Of a stretch of DNA of 63,788 bases, positions 56,347-63,788 are shown piece after piece. The stretch comes from a virus: IMG/VR virus record IMGVR_UViG_3300005613_000061, positions 1-63,788 of that record; one strand, given 5' to 3'. The position numbers and the translations under genes are program-made. Under the pieces are notes generated by a model. That model made no database searches, had not been told where the DNA came from, and worked only from the letters and a program-made list of their open reading frames with translations. Position 1 is the first letter of the stretch; each line of letters opens with the position of its first letter.

Positions 56347-56969
56347 CAACTAAAAAGCAGTTACCCGTAAAAGGACAAGAAGTAAAAATAGTAAGTACAG
56401 GCCAATCAGCCATATGTATAGGATACGCGGATGTATGGTGTTGTATTATTATTGTAAGATTAAACGAAACAAATGTAGAAAAGATGTATCATGTAAAAGA
56501 TTTAGATTATGTAATAGATGAAGCATTAGCGAAAGTTCCAGAAAAAGATAGATGGATAATGGCGGAAGTTAAAGAAATAAAACGAAAATATCCAAAAATT
56601 AGAATAACTAGAAAAGTCCGACAAGATGAGGATTCTGAAAGCAATGCCTATAAACCATACCTTTATGACGAAATCTCGGAAATTTATTTAAATATAATAC
56701 CTTATTTAACCGATAAATATAATTTTAAAAATTATAACCAGGCTTTAGAAGATTTTGTAGTTACTGTAGATAAACTAGCAAAAAAATTAAAACGGTCATT
56801 TGGTGGTGTAGTTGCACAGTTTATTAAAACAGTCTTTTATATAAGTGTTAAACAACAAGCAAGTACAACAGATGCGTTTAGAGAAAACAATGGTCTTGTA
56901 TTATGCCCTAATGCTACTACAACTAATATTATGCAAACAATAGTAAAATATGGTGCAAAAATAAAATAA
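56343..56969 (+). CDS. hypothetical protein
   Basis: 208 residues. The ATG at 56343 is preferred over 56313 because of AAAGGAG at 56330-56336 and the ATGA overlap. The first 50 residues (VKGQEVKIVSTGQSAICIGY) look like a KOW/SH3-type barrel. The rest is helical with a basic stretch (KLAKKLKRSFGGVVAQFIK). A nucleic-acid role is plausible only. Confidence 0.55.
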   Translation: MTTKKQLPVKGQEVKIVSTGQSAICIGYADVWCCIIIVRLNETNVEKMYHVKDLDYVIDEALAKVPEKDRWIMAEVKEIKRKYPKIRITRKVRQDEDSESNAYKPYLYDEISEIYLNIIPYLTDKYNFKNYNQALEDFVVTVDKLAKKLKRSFGGVVAQFIKTVFYISVKQQASTTDAFRENNGLVLCPNATTTNIMQTIVKYGAKIK

Positions 56970-56997
56970 ATTTAATATAATGTAAGGAGTTGCTACT

Positions 56998-57189
56998 ATG
57001 ACTAATCAAAAGAAGACTGCAACAGAGTACTTAAAAGATTATTGGTACAAATCAAAAGTTTTGGGAATCGGAATAGAGACTAATATGGATGATTTATTGT
57101 CCGACGCTAAAGCTATGGGACCAAATAATTTAAAGGAACTTATGATAGATTTTTATGAATACAAAATAATTCCAGTAATTGACATTTGA
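56998..57189 (+). CDS. small hypothetical protein
   Basis: 63 residues, MTNQKKTATEYLKDY, behind AAGGAG. Helical, acidic centre. A GGGTATAAT box follows its stop. Not recognised. Confidence 0.55.
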   Translation: MTNQKKTATEYLKDYWYKSKVLGIGIETNMDDLLSDAKAMGPNNLKELMIDFYEYKIIPVIDI

Positions 57190-57192
57190 ACA

Positions 57193-57201
57193 GGGTATAA
57201 T
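57193..57201 (+). promoter_or_regulatory. GGGTATAAT promoter box
   Basis: GGGTATAAT behind a TTGACA (57179-57184) that lies only 11 bases upstream, too close to act as its -35. The gene at 57251 follows. Confidence 0.7.
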
Positions 57202-57250
57202 AGAGTATATAAATCTATAACAATTTAATAACTTAATGAGGAGAAAACTA

Positions 57251-57679
57251 ATGTCAGAGACTAAGAGAGAGAAGCAATTAAAAATCCTACTCACGGAAGC
57301 AAAACCTATTTTTTCCAAAATTGATAAGATAGGGAAGGAATTATTTGAGGGAACAGACAGAAAGTTAGACTATTATTATAATATACTAGACGTATTGAGT
57401 GGGTGTTATACGTACTTGGCACCAAATACAAAACGTTTAGAGTCTGACAAGAAAAACGATGAATTGGATAAGTACATGAATTTGAAAATGGAGGCGGCAA
57501 ATAACGAAACAAAATTTGTATCGGCTCCTGCAGAACGTGAAGCGTCATTGACTGTAAAACATTTACGAAAAGCACGTAATGTTTTTCAAGGGTATTTAGA
57601 GGCAACAGCCATGAATATAAATACAGCAAAACGTCATATTCGTAGTTACGAGAATGAGAATCAAGTACAAATTGATTAA
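57251..57679 (+). CDS. helical protein, UvsY-like by layout only
   Basis: 142 residues from the ATG at 57251 (GAGGA at 57238-57242 rules out 57236). Nearly all helical; SAPAEREASLTVKHLRKAR followed by AMNINTAKRHIRSYENE recalls the later half of T4 UvsY, a recombination mediator of similar length found near replication genes. The likeness is too weak for a name. Confidence 0.5.
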   Translation: MSETKREKQLKILLTEAKPIFSKIDKIGKELFEGTDRKLDYYYNILDVLSGCYTYLAPNTKRLESDKKNDELDKYMNLKMEAANNETKFVSAPAEREASLTVKHLRKARNVFQGYLEATAMNINTAKRHIRSYENENQVQID

Positions 57680-57681
57680 TA

Positions 57682-57690
57682 GGGTATAAT
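57682..57690 (+). promoter_or_regulatory. GGGTATAAT promoter box ahead of the sigma-like gene
   Basis: GGGTATAAT 17 bases before the ATG at 57707, with AAGGAGGGG between. Suggests that the sigma-like factor may drive its own gene. Confidence 0.72.
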
Positions 57691-57706
57691 AGAAGGAGGG
57701 GAAACT

Positions 57707-58162
57707 ATGACTAATTTAACGTTAGCCGTGATAGGGTATAAAGTTACGGACGAATCGGATTTACTAGTTTTAATTCTACAAGAGGTAAGAGGGATAGTAG
57801 AAAAATGTATACTAGGCAGCGGACTTCAATCGCTTTCGCAAGTTATTAGAGATGAAATAGTTGCAGACTGTAATACATTTGTATTGTTAAAAGCCATAGA
57901 AAGTTTTGACGAGAGCAAAGGCACAGAGTTTTCAACACATTTTTATTGGCAAGTACGACATTATGTGTCACATGCGCAAACAAAATTATATAGACAGAAG
58001 AGGCGAGGCAGATTATATGCGTATAGTCTTGATGACTATAGATATACAAATAATACTGAAAAAAATAGAGCTAGTTTGGCGGATACTATTCCCAGTAGTG
58101 GAACTGCCATAAAACTGCGAGAAAGAACGCTTACAGAATTATATAACATTTTTAATATTTAA
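57707..58162 (+). CDS. sigma-like factor with region 2 and no region 4
   Basis: 151 residues. VLLKAIESFDESKGTEFSTH and YWQVRHYVSHA (about 59-90) match regions 2.2-2.4 of sigma-70 family factors (core-binding helix, FD-KG-FSTY block, W-R helix that reads the -10). YSLDDYR and SLADTIPS (107-130) resemble the linker behind region 2. The protein stops at 151 and the primase starts 15 bases later, so region 4, which reads the -35, is missing. This fits the GGGTATAAT sites, which lack a -35. T4 gp55 has a similar reduced architecture. Region 1.1 is absent too. Confidence 0.78.
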   Translation: MTNLTLAVIGYKVTDESDLLVLILQEVRGIVEKCILGSGLQSLSQVIRDEIVADCNTFVLLKAIESFDESKGTEFSTHFYWQVRHYVSHAQTKLYRQKRRGRLYAYSLDDYRYTNNTEKNRASLADTIPSSGTAIKLRERTLTELYNIFNI

Positions 58163-58176
58163 ACTAGGAGTATAAT

Positions 58177-60438
58177 TTGAAAATAAAAAATGCAGGCGAA
58201 GTAATTGACCAATTACGTGCGTTGCTACCTACTTATTTACGTGATAGCGAATTAATTTTTAAGTCTCAAAGTAACAGAGAGAATTTTCAATGTCCTAATC
58301 ACAACGAACACGAAAAGGGCAAGAATGATACACGTCCCTCCTGTGGATTTATTCCAGACAGTGATAATGAGAGATTCCATTGTTTTACGTGCGGTATATG
58401 CGGAGATATTTTTACAGCAGTAAAGTGTTTAGAGGGCAAAGATATTACAGGAGCAAATTTTTATAATGTAGTAAAAGAATTGGCACATAGATATAATATA
58501 AAATATGAGACCGAGGAGCCAACAGAAGATGAAAGACGTTTTATGCTCGCACAGAAGTTCTTAACTACAATTATATCTCAATCAAATATATATTTACTAC
58601 AGAAGAAGCCCAAAAAAGTAATAAATTACTTAAAAAAACGTGAGTGGAATACATTGGCGGAAGACTATAAATTTGGGTACCTTCCCGCAAGTTCACAAGT
58701 AAAAGACTTTTTTATTAAGACATTTACGAAACATCCTGTACTAAAAGAAATGATAAGCATTAGTGATGAATTGATAACAGACCGTTTAATAATTCCTGTA
58801 CTATCGCAACACGGGACTATATTAGGGTTAATAACACGAGAAATTAATAACGGCGATAAACGTGGGAAGTATAGAAAACATTTTTTGAAAGTACTAAAGA
58901 ATGATGGTATATTATTCAATCTTAAAAAAGATATGTCTAGCGCCTACATTGTAGAAGGCTCTAGTAGCGTACTAACTATGGAGAATTATGGCATTGATAA
59001 CTCAGTAGCAGTATTAGGAAGTAGCTTTACAGAGGATATGTATAATAAATTGATTAAACACGGCGTATATGAGATAACATTGTGCTTTGATGGGGATAAT
59101 GCAGGACAAAAATGTTATGATAAAGCGATAACAATAGTACAAAATAAACCAGACATCAAAGTATATATTAAAAAATTACCGGAGGAACTAGACCCAGATG
59201 ACTATATAAGGCAGTATGGCAAAGAGGCATTTGAAAAATTAAATAGGATAAGTTTATTTAAATATCAATTATTCCGATTACGGGAAGATATGGAAAACAT
59301 AAGTTTGAAACACTCGGTATATAGTTTAATATTATCGTGCGATGATAATATTATTCAAGAACGTATGTTTAAGTTATTCATTAAAACACTTAAGACACAA
59401 AAAACTGCATTAATGGCAGAGTTAAAAAAATTTGAGATGTTAGGAAAGTCAATGAATGATTTTACGGTTACAGAAATGCTAGAGGAAAAAGACAGTCTTA
59501 CGACGCATATAGGAAAATTTGAAGAGACGGCATGGAGAGGCGATAAGTTACTGGGAGTTAGCACTGGATTTAATATATTGGATGATAAACTTGACGGAAT
59601 ACAGTCAGGTTTACATGAGATAGGAGGCACATGGAACGTAGGGAAGAGTGCATTTTTATTATCTATAGCGTTAAATATGCTAAAAAATCCTGACGTACAT
59701 GTTTTGTATTTCTCTATAGATGACCCAATATTAACTAAAACAATTCCACGAGCATTAGCAAACTTAAGTATGATACCGATAAATACGGCGGCAAATCCAT
59801 ATTATAGAATACAGAAGAATGAAACATTAAAAGAGATTGAACGTATAGAATTAACCCAGAAAAGAGAAAAAGCTTTGGACCTCTTAAGAAATTTAAGTAC
59901 TCGTTTTAGTTTAAAGGATGCTAGTGATGGGTATAATTTAGACTTCATAGAGAAAATGATTAAGATACGGCGACTAATAGCCGAAGATAAAAAATTAGTT
60001 TTATTCGTGGACTTCTTACATATGGTATCTGATGGTAAGAACACAGACGAAACGGCATTATTAACCGAAGTAAGTAGGTCATTTAAAAGATGGAGTACAT
60101 TGTACAATATGCCAGTAATAACTACTGTGCAAAGTATAAAAAGTAGCAGTACGGGAACCAAGATGAATGATAGGGATATTAAGGGTAGCGTATCGTTGCA
60201 ATATGACGCCGACACAATTATGCTACTGTCTAGCGAGTTTTATAGCGACCCTAAGACTCAGATGTATTTTCGAGACGAAGACGGAGAAGCTAGACCTATT
60301 GTACGAGTAAAGATAACTAAAAATAAAATAAGCGGGTACAAAGGAACATTGTTTTATAAGTTTTATCCAGAATATAGTTTATTTAAGGAATGTGAAGAAG
60401 AAGAAATGAGAAAGCATAGGGGAGGAGTAGAGAGATAG
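58177..60438 (+). CDS. primase-helicase
   Basis: 753 residues from a TTG start behind AGGAG. It primes and unwinds DNA at the fork. The zinc site is CHC2-like (C39, H42, C69, C72). The Toprim domain has YIVEGSSSVLTMENYG near 256 and CFDGDNAGQK near 304. The DnaB/RecA-like helicase starts near 450 with GVSTGFNILDDKLDG, the Walker A GTWNVGKSA near 484-492, and VLFVDFLHMVSD as Walker B. This domain order is that of T7 gp4-like bifunctional proteins. Confidence 0.92.
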   Translation: MKIKNAGEVIDQLRALLPTYLRDSELIFKSQSNRENFQCPNHNEHEKGKNDTRPSCGFIPDSDNERFHCFTCGICGDIFTAVKCLEGKDITGANFYNVVKELAHRYNIKYETEEPTEDERRFMLAQKFLTTIISQSNIYLLQKKPKKVINYLKKREWNTLAEDYKFGYLPASSQVKDFFIKTFTKHPVLKEMISISDELITDRLIIPVLSQHGTILGLITREINNGDKRGKYRKHFLKVLKNDGILFNLKKDMSSAYIVEGSSSVLTMENYGIDNSVAVLGSSFTEDMYNKLIKHGVYEITLCFDGDNAGQKCYDKAITIVQNKPDIKVYIKKLPEELDPDDYIRQYGKEAFEKLNRISLFKYQLFRLREDMENISLKHSVYSLILSCDDNIIQERMFKLFIKTLKTQKTALMAELKKFEMLGKSMNDFTVTEMLEEKDSLTTHIGKFEETAWRGDKLLGVSTGFNILDDKLDGIQSGLHEIGGTWNVGKSAFLLSIALNMLKNPDVHVLYFSIDDPILTKTIPRALANLSMIPINTAANPYYRIQKNETLKEIERIELTQKREKALDLLRNLSTRFSLKDASDGYNLDFIEKMIKIRRLIAEDKKLVLFVDFLHMVSDGKNTDETALLTEVSRSFKRWSTLYNMPVITTVQSIKSSSTGTKMNDRDIKGSVSLQYDADTIMLLSSEFYSDPKTQMYFRDEDGEARPIVRVKITKNKISGYKGTLFYKFYPEYSLFKECEEEEMRKHRGGVER

Positions 60439-60440
60439 CC

Positions 60441-62963
60441 ATGGCTAAATGTGAAAAATGTGACCTATATAAAACATCATGCGCAGGAAAGTTTACTCGT
60501 GTAATGATAAACGACTACGGAAACTTTGAGTCGGATATTTTAATTGTTGGGGGCGCTCCCGGGTATCAAGAGGTAGTGGATAATGAACCTTTTGTAGGAG
60601 AAGCTGGGAGATTAGTGCGAAAAAATTTGCAGTCCTTAGGGCTAGGAGAGAATGACTACTACATGACTAGCATATGTCTATGTCGTCCACCAGAGGGAAG
60701 AGAGCCTTCCAAGAACGAAGTAGCAACATGTTTTAAGTACTTGGAAGATAAAATATTAAATATGAAGCCCCGCGTTATAGGACTACTAGGAAAAACCGCA
60801 TGTACGGCTTTTGGCATAACAGATAAGATAACAGCTATACATGGAAATCAAGTATGGAGTAAGAAATATAATTGCTGGTTATTGCCACTATATAAGGCGG
60901 GCTACGTGTTAAAATTTATAAATATGGCGAAACAACGAAGAGAATTTTTAGCGGATTTAGGCAAGTTAAAGACATTAAATATAGAGGATAAGGATAAGGA
61001 AGATGTAAAATATGCTGTGGCTGATACTATGGAGAAGGTTAAAAAAGCCCTTATATATCTTTTAAAACAAAAGTATGTCGTATTTGATATTGAGACCAAT
61101 ACTTTAGATTTTCAACAGTCTAAAATAGCATGTATATCATTTTCGGCTAAAGTAGGTACTGCGATAGTTATACCATATCAATATGATACAATATTTACTA
61201 AAAAGGAACAGAAGTTGATTAAGAGAGGACTACAGAAGTTCTTTAGTAGTTCAGTAAAGAAGGTTGCCCAGTATGGCAAATTTGATATAAAGCATCTTAT
61301 GAAACAAAATATTATAGTAAATAATTATGTATTTGATACTGGGCTAGCACATTATTTATTAGATGAAAAAGGATTACATAACTTAGACATACTTATACAG
61401 AGTTATACAGACATGAGAAGCCACAAAAAAGATATTAGCGAATACTTAAAATCTTTAAAGGGAGAAATATTTAATAAAATTTTTGAGTTGGAACCAAGTA
61501 AGCTGTTTAGTTATGCCGCAAAAGATGCTGACGCGGAGTTCAGACTTTTTCTAAAACTATTAAAACTTTTAAAGAATAATAATTTATTAACGTTATTTAC
61601 GAATATAATGATGCCTTTAACAATGATTTTGGCGCAAATGGAACTTAAGGGAATTCTAGTTGACAAGGATTATGTAGATAAAATGAATGTACATTTTAAA
61701 TATAAATTAAAAACATTAACGATAGATTTATATAAAGATAATTTCGTAAATGAGTATGAAGAAAATAAATTTAAGCTATTAAAGTTAGAAGAGAAAAAAA
61801 AGAAACGCCCTCCAAAAAATCCATTAACAAGAGAAGATGCAAAAGTAAAATTTAATTTTAATAGCCCTGTTCAATTAAGAGAATTATTATATCAAGTAAT
61901 GGAAATAACACCTATAAAATATACTAAAAAATCTAAAAAATATCCTGATGGCAATCCGAGTACAGATAAAGATACATTAGAAACCTTAGCGCAAACTACG
62001 AAATATAAGTTATTAGCGGATTTATTAGCTTATAGGAAAGCAAAGAAATTGGCGGATTATGTTCAAAGTTATAAAGAACTTGCTGAAGATTCTTTAGATG
62101 GACGTATTCATACTAATTTTAATCAGGCAGTCACTGCAACAGGGCGATTAAGTAGCTCCGCACCAAATTTGCAAACTATACCTAGTAAAGAAAGAGACCC
62201 GGAAGGAGCCATATTAGTACGGAATTGTTTAATAGCTAAACCAGGTTATTCATTAATAGAGTCTGATTATTCTCAAATGGAATTTAAATTATGGGGAGCG
62301 TATTCTCAAGATAAGAGAATGATAGATTATATATTATCCGCAAATCCTAATGATGAGAATACGGATATACATAGACGAGTTGCTGCTATGATATTTAATA
62401 TACCCGTAGAGAAAGTAACAAAACATCAACGAGCTCTTTCAAAAGCTGCAGTTTACGGAGTAATTTATGGTATGACAGAGTATGCCTTAGCTGCAAAGTT
62501 TGATATTTCTGAAGCGGAGGCACTTAGAGTTATTAATGGTTTATTTAATACTTTTCCTCAAGGAGAAAAATGGATACAAGAACAAATTGCTATTGCGCAT
62601 GATACAGGCCAAGTACGTAATATGTTTGGTCGCATTAGAAGATTAGATGATATATATAATAGAGATAGGGGAAAAGTTTCTCATGCAGAACGTCAAGCAC
62701 AGAATTTTCCTATCCAAAGTGCAAGTGCGGATATAGCGTTTATGGCTATGATTAAATTAAATAAAGAAGTCTGTGATAATACAGCATATATGGTATTAAT
62801 GGTACACGATAGTATTATAGTAGAGTGTGAAGAGTCACGAGTTATAGAAGTAGCCACAAAGATGAAGTATGCTATGGAAAACGCGGTTAAGCTGTCTGTA
62901 CCGCTTCCTGTAGATGTAAAGGTTGGAAAAAAACTTGGAGAAATGTCAGAAATAGAATTTTAA
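60441..62963 (+). CDS. family A DNA polymerase with N-terminal UDG-like domain
   Basis: 840 residues. Residues 1-175 are a UDG family 4/5-like domain with Fe-S cysteines C4, C7, C81 and C97, but GEAPG reads GGAPG (37-41) and the HPS motif reads LYKAG near 150-154, so glycosylase activity is doubtful. The 3'-5' exonuclease begins with FDIETNTLDF near 214. The polymerase has motif A ESDYSQMEF near 607, motif B RALSKAAVYGVIYG near 662 and motif C MVHDSIIVE near 788. Tyr replaces Phe762 of E. coli Pol I in the O helix, as in T7. UDG-Pol fusions are known in SPO1-like phages. Confidence 0.93.
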   Translation: MAKCEKCDLYKTSCAGKFTRVMINDYGNFESDILIVGGAPGYQEVVDNEPFVGEAGRLVRKNLQSLGLGENDYYMTSICLCRPPEGREPSKNEVATCFKYLEDKILNMKPRVIGLLGKTACTAFGITDKITAIHGNQVWSKKYNCWLLPLYKAGYVLKFINMAKQRREFLADLGKLKTLNIEDKDKEDVKYAVADTMEKVKKALIYLLKQKYVVFDIETNTLDFQQSKIACISFSAKVGTAIVIPYQYDTIFTKKEQKLIKRGLQKFFSSSVKKVAQYGKFDIKHLMKQNIIVNNYVFDTGLAHYLLDEKGLHNLDILIQSYTDMRSHKKDISEYLKSLKGEIFNKIFELEPSKLFSYAAKDADAEFRLFLKLLKLLKNNNLLTLFTNIMMPLTMILAQMELKGILVDKDYVDKMNVHFKYKLKTLTIDLYKDNFVNEYEENKFKLLKLEEKKKKRPPKNPLTREDAKVKFNFNSPVQLRELLYQVMEITPIKYTKKSKKYPDGNPSTDKDTLETLAQTTKYKLLADLLAYRKAKKLADYVQSYKELAEDSLDGRIHTNFNQAVTATGRLSSSAPNLQTIPSKERDPEGAILVRNCLIAKPGYSLIESDYSQMEFKLWGAYSQDKRMIDYILSANPNDENTDIHRRVAAMIFNIPVEKVTKHQRALSKAAVYGVIYGMTEYALAAKFDISEAEALRVINGLFNTFPQGEKWIQEQIAIAHDTGQVRNMFGRIRRLDDIYNRDRGKVSHAERQAQNFPIQSASADIAFMAMIKLNKEVCDNTAYMVLMVHDSIIVECEESRVIEVATKMKYAMENAVKLSVPLPVDVKVGKKLGEMSEIEF

Positions 62964-62966
62964 ATA

Positions 62967-62975
62967 GGGTATAAT
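62967..62975 (+). promoter_or_regulatory. GGGTATAAT promoter box
   Basis: GGGTATAAT directly behind the polymerase gene. AAAGGG and the ATG at 62997 follow. Confidence 0.7.
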
Positions 62976-62996
62976 GTAATAGAAAGGGATATTGTT

Positions 62997-63203
62997 ATGT
63001 CAATTAAGATTAAAAAACATTACAGTCGTAATATTAATCTTGGTAATTATCAGACTCTACGAATAGGTATTGATATTGAAAAGGTTATATTAGACGAAAG
63101 TGAGATTGAGAAGACTAGCATTGAATTATTAAAGATTGGAAGTAAACAGGTTAATAAGGAGTTACGTAAATTAAAAGAAAAGCTATGCGATAAATCAATT
63201 TAA
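62997..63203 (+). CDS. conserved small phage protein
   Basis: 68 residues. RNINLGNYQTLRIGIDIEK is a motif I recall from conserved phage proteins near replication genes; the rest is a charged helix. Function unknown. Confidence 0.65.
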   Translation: MSIKIKKHYSRNINLGNYQTLRIGIDIEKVILDESEIEKTSIELLKIGSKQVNKELRKLKEKLCDKSI

Positions 63204-63231
63204 CAAAATTAAAACAAAGGAGAAAGAATTA

Positions 63232-63788
63232 TGAAAGAGCATGATGTAGATGGATTAGATTTCACAGTAGGGGCGCCGAGTGGCGGAGATAGCGGCAAGT
63301 ACGCCAAATTAGATGAGAATGATATTTATGATGCCGTATTACTTAATTGTACACGAGAAATTATTACATTTAACAATGAAGAAAAGCCAGTAATTCGCTA
63401 TAATTTTGAATTGCAGGATGAAGAATATGCATATGAAGAAGATGGACATACGGTTTTACGCGTAGTACAGGGGACATCCTCTCCCACATGTAACCACAAA
63501 TCAAAGTTGTATAAATGGTATTGCGCCATTTTAGGCAAAGAAGAAATAGAAGTGGGAGAAAAAGTATCATTATCCACGTTGTTTGGTATGCCTTGTCGTA
63601 TCAAAATTAAAAATAAGAAAGGCAAGAAGCCAAGAGACGATGGTTCATTTACGTATTTTGCGCAGGTTGATGTAGTAATGTCAGCTAAGAAGAGTAAGGC
63701 AAAGAAGAAAAAAGAAGTTGAAGTAGAGGACGATGAGGTTGAGGAAAAAGTAGCAAAAGTGAAAAAGAGTGCGAAGAAAGCAACTTCG
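63232..63788 (+). CDS. probable ssDNA-binding-type replication protein, 3' truncated
   Basis: 185 codons, open to the window end. Behind AAAGGAG. DIYDAVLLNCTREIITF, VIRYNFELQDEEY and FTYFAQVDVV are strands fitting an OB fold, followed by a basic and then acidic tail (KKKKEVEVEDDEVEEK). Phage SSB-like proteins end in such acidic tails, though here basic residues follow again. The place after the polymerase supports a replication role. Confidence 0.55.

Noticed and set aside
57179-57201. TTGACA with TATAAT as a normal sigma-70 promoter
   Set aside because: The spacer is 11 bases instead of about 17.
59929-59937. GGGTATAAT inside the primase-helicase gene
   Set aside because: It encodes DGYNL; no gene start nearby.

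Overview
This window is a contiguous stretch of an AT-rich tailed double-stranded DNA phage genome. Every gene I can support lies on the + strand. The set is typical of tailed phages: large terminase, portal, MuF-type head protein, prohead protease, HK97-fold capsid protein, connector proteins, tail tube, a short TP901-like tape measure, tail hub, primase-helicase and a family A DNA polymerase. No contractile sheath gene is visible and the tape measure is 620 residues, so a siphovirus-like particle with a tail of roughly 90-100 nm is the best guess. No integrase is seen. Heptosyltransferase-like genes and AxA-type signal peptides point weakly to a Gram-negative host. Strong Shine-Dalgarno sites (AGGAG) make a Bacteroidetes-like host unlikely.

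Layout. 1-8347: small accessory genes, ATP-dependent DNA ligase, an ImmA/IrrE-like metallopeptidase, an HslV/proteasome-like protein, a tRNA with initiator hallmarks, MazG, a cupin and a phosphoesterase, ending at a strong terminator. 8400-18600: a second accessory block, mostly very small unknown genes, with a secreted cysteine peptidase, an RNA ligase, a radical SAM protein and a secreted coiled-coil protein. 18606-37063: packaging and head genes (terminase, portal, MuF-zincin fusion, prohead protease, capsid) interrupted by a run of four genes with Sec signal peptides (25328-29957). 37114-37145 is a terminator after the capsid gene. 37163-43667: a homing-type HNH endonuclease and six surface-sugar genes (tandem heptosyltransferase-like, pyruvyltransferase-like, two methyltransferases, sulfotransferase, nucleotidyltransferase-like). 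43642-55613: connector and tail genes. 55614-56142: a repeat-rich noncoding region. 56143-63788: replication genes with a sigma-like factor.

Regulation. Two promoter classes can be read directly. Four sites look like host sigma-70 promoters with an extended -10 and 17-base spacers (162, 8427, 11365, 56092). Twelve sites just upstream of genes share GGGTATAAT but have no -35 element. The gene at 57707 encodes a sigma-like protein that appears to contain region 2 and no region 4, which is what a promoter with only a -10 element would need. It lies downstream of a host-like promoter and has its own GGGTATAAT box. I infer an early-to-later cascade comparable in logic, not in sequence, to T4 gp55 and its late promoters.

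Other unusual points are the probable phage-encoded initiator tRNA, genes whose ATG lies exactly 5 bases after the TATAAT box, two small genes broken at homopolymer runs, a DNA polymerase fused to a UDG-like domain lacking expected catalytic residues, and a possible host-surface remodelling programme (exported fibre-like and LamG-like proteins plus sugar-modifying enzymes) embedded in the virion gene block.
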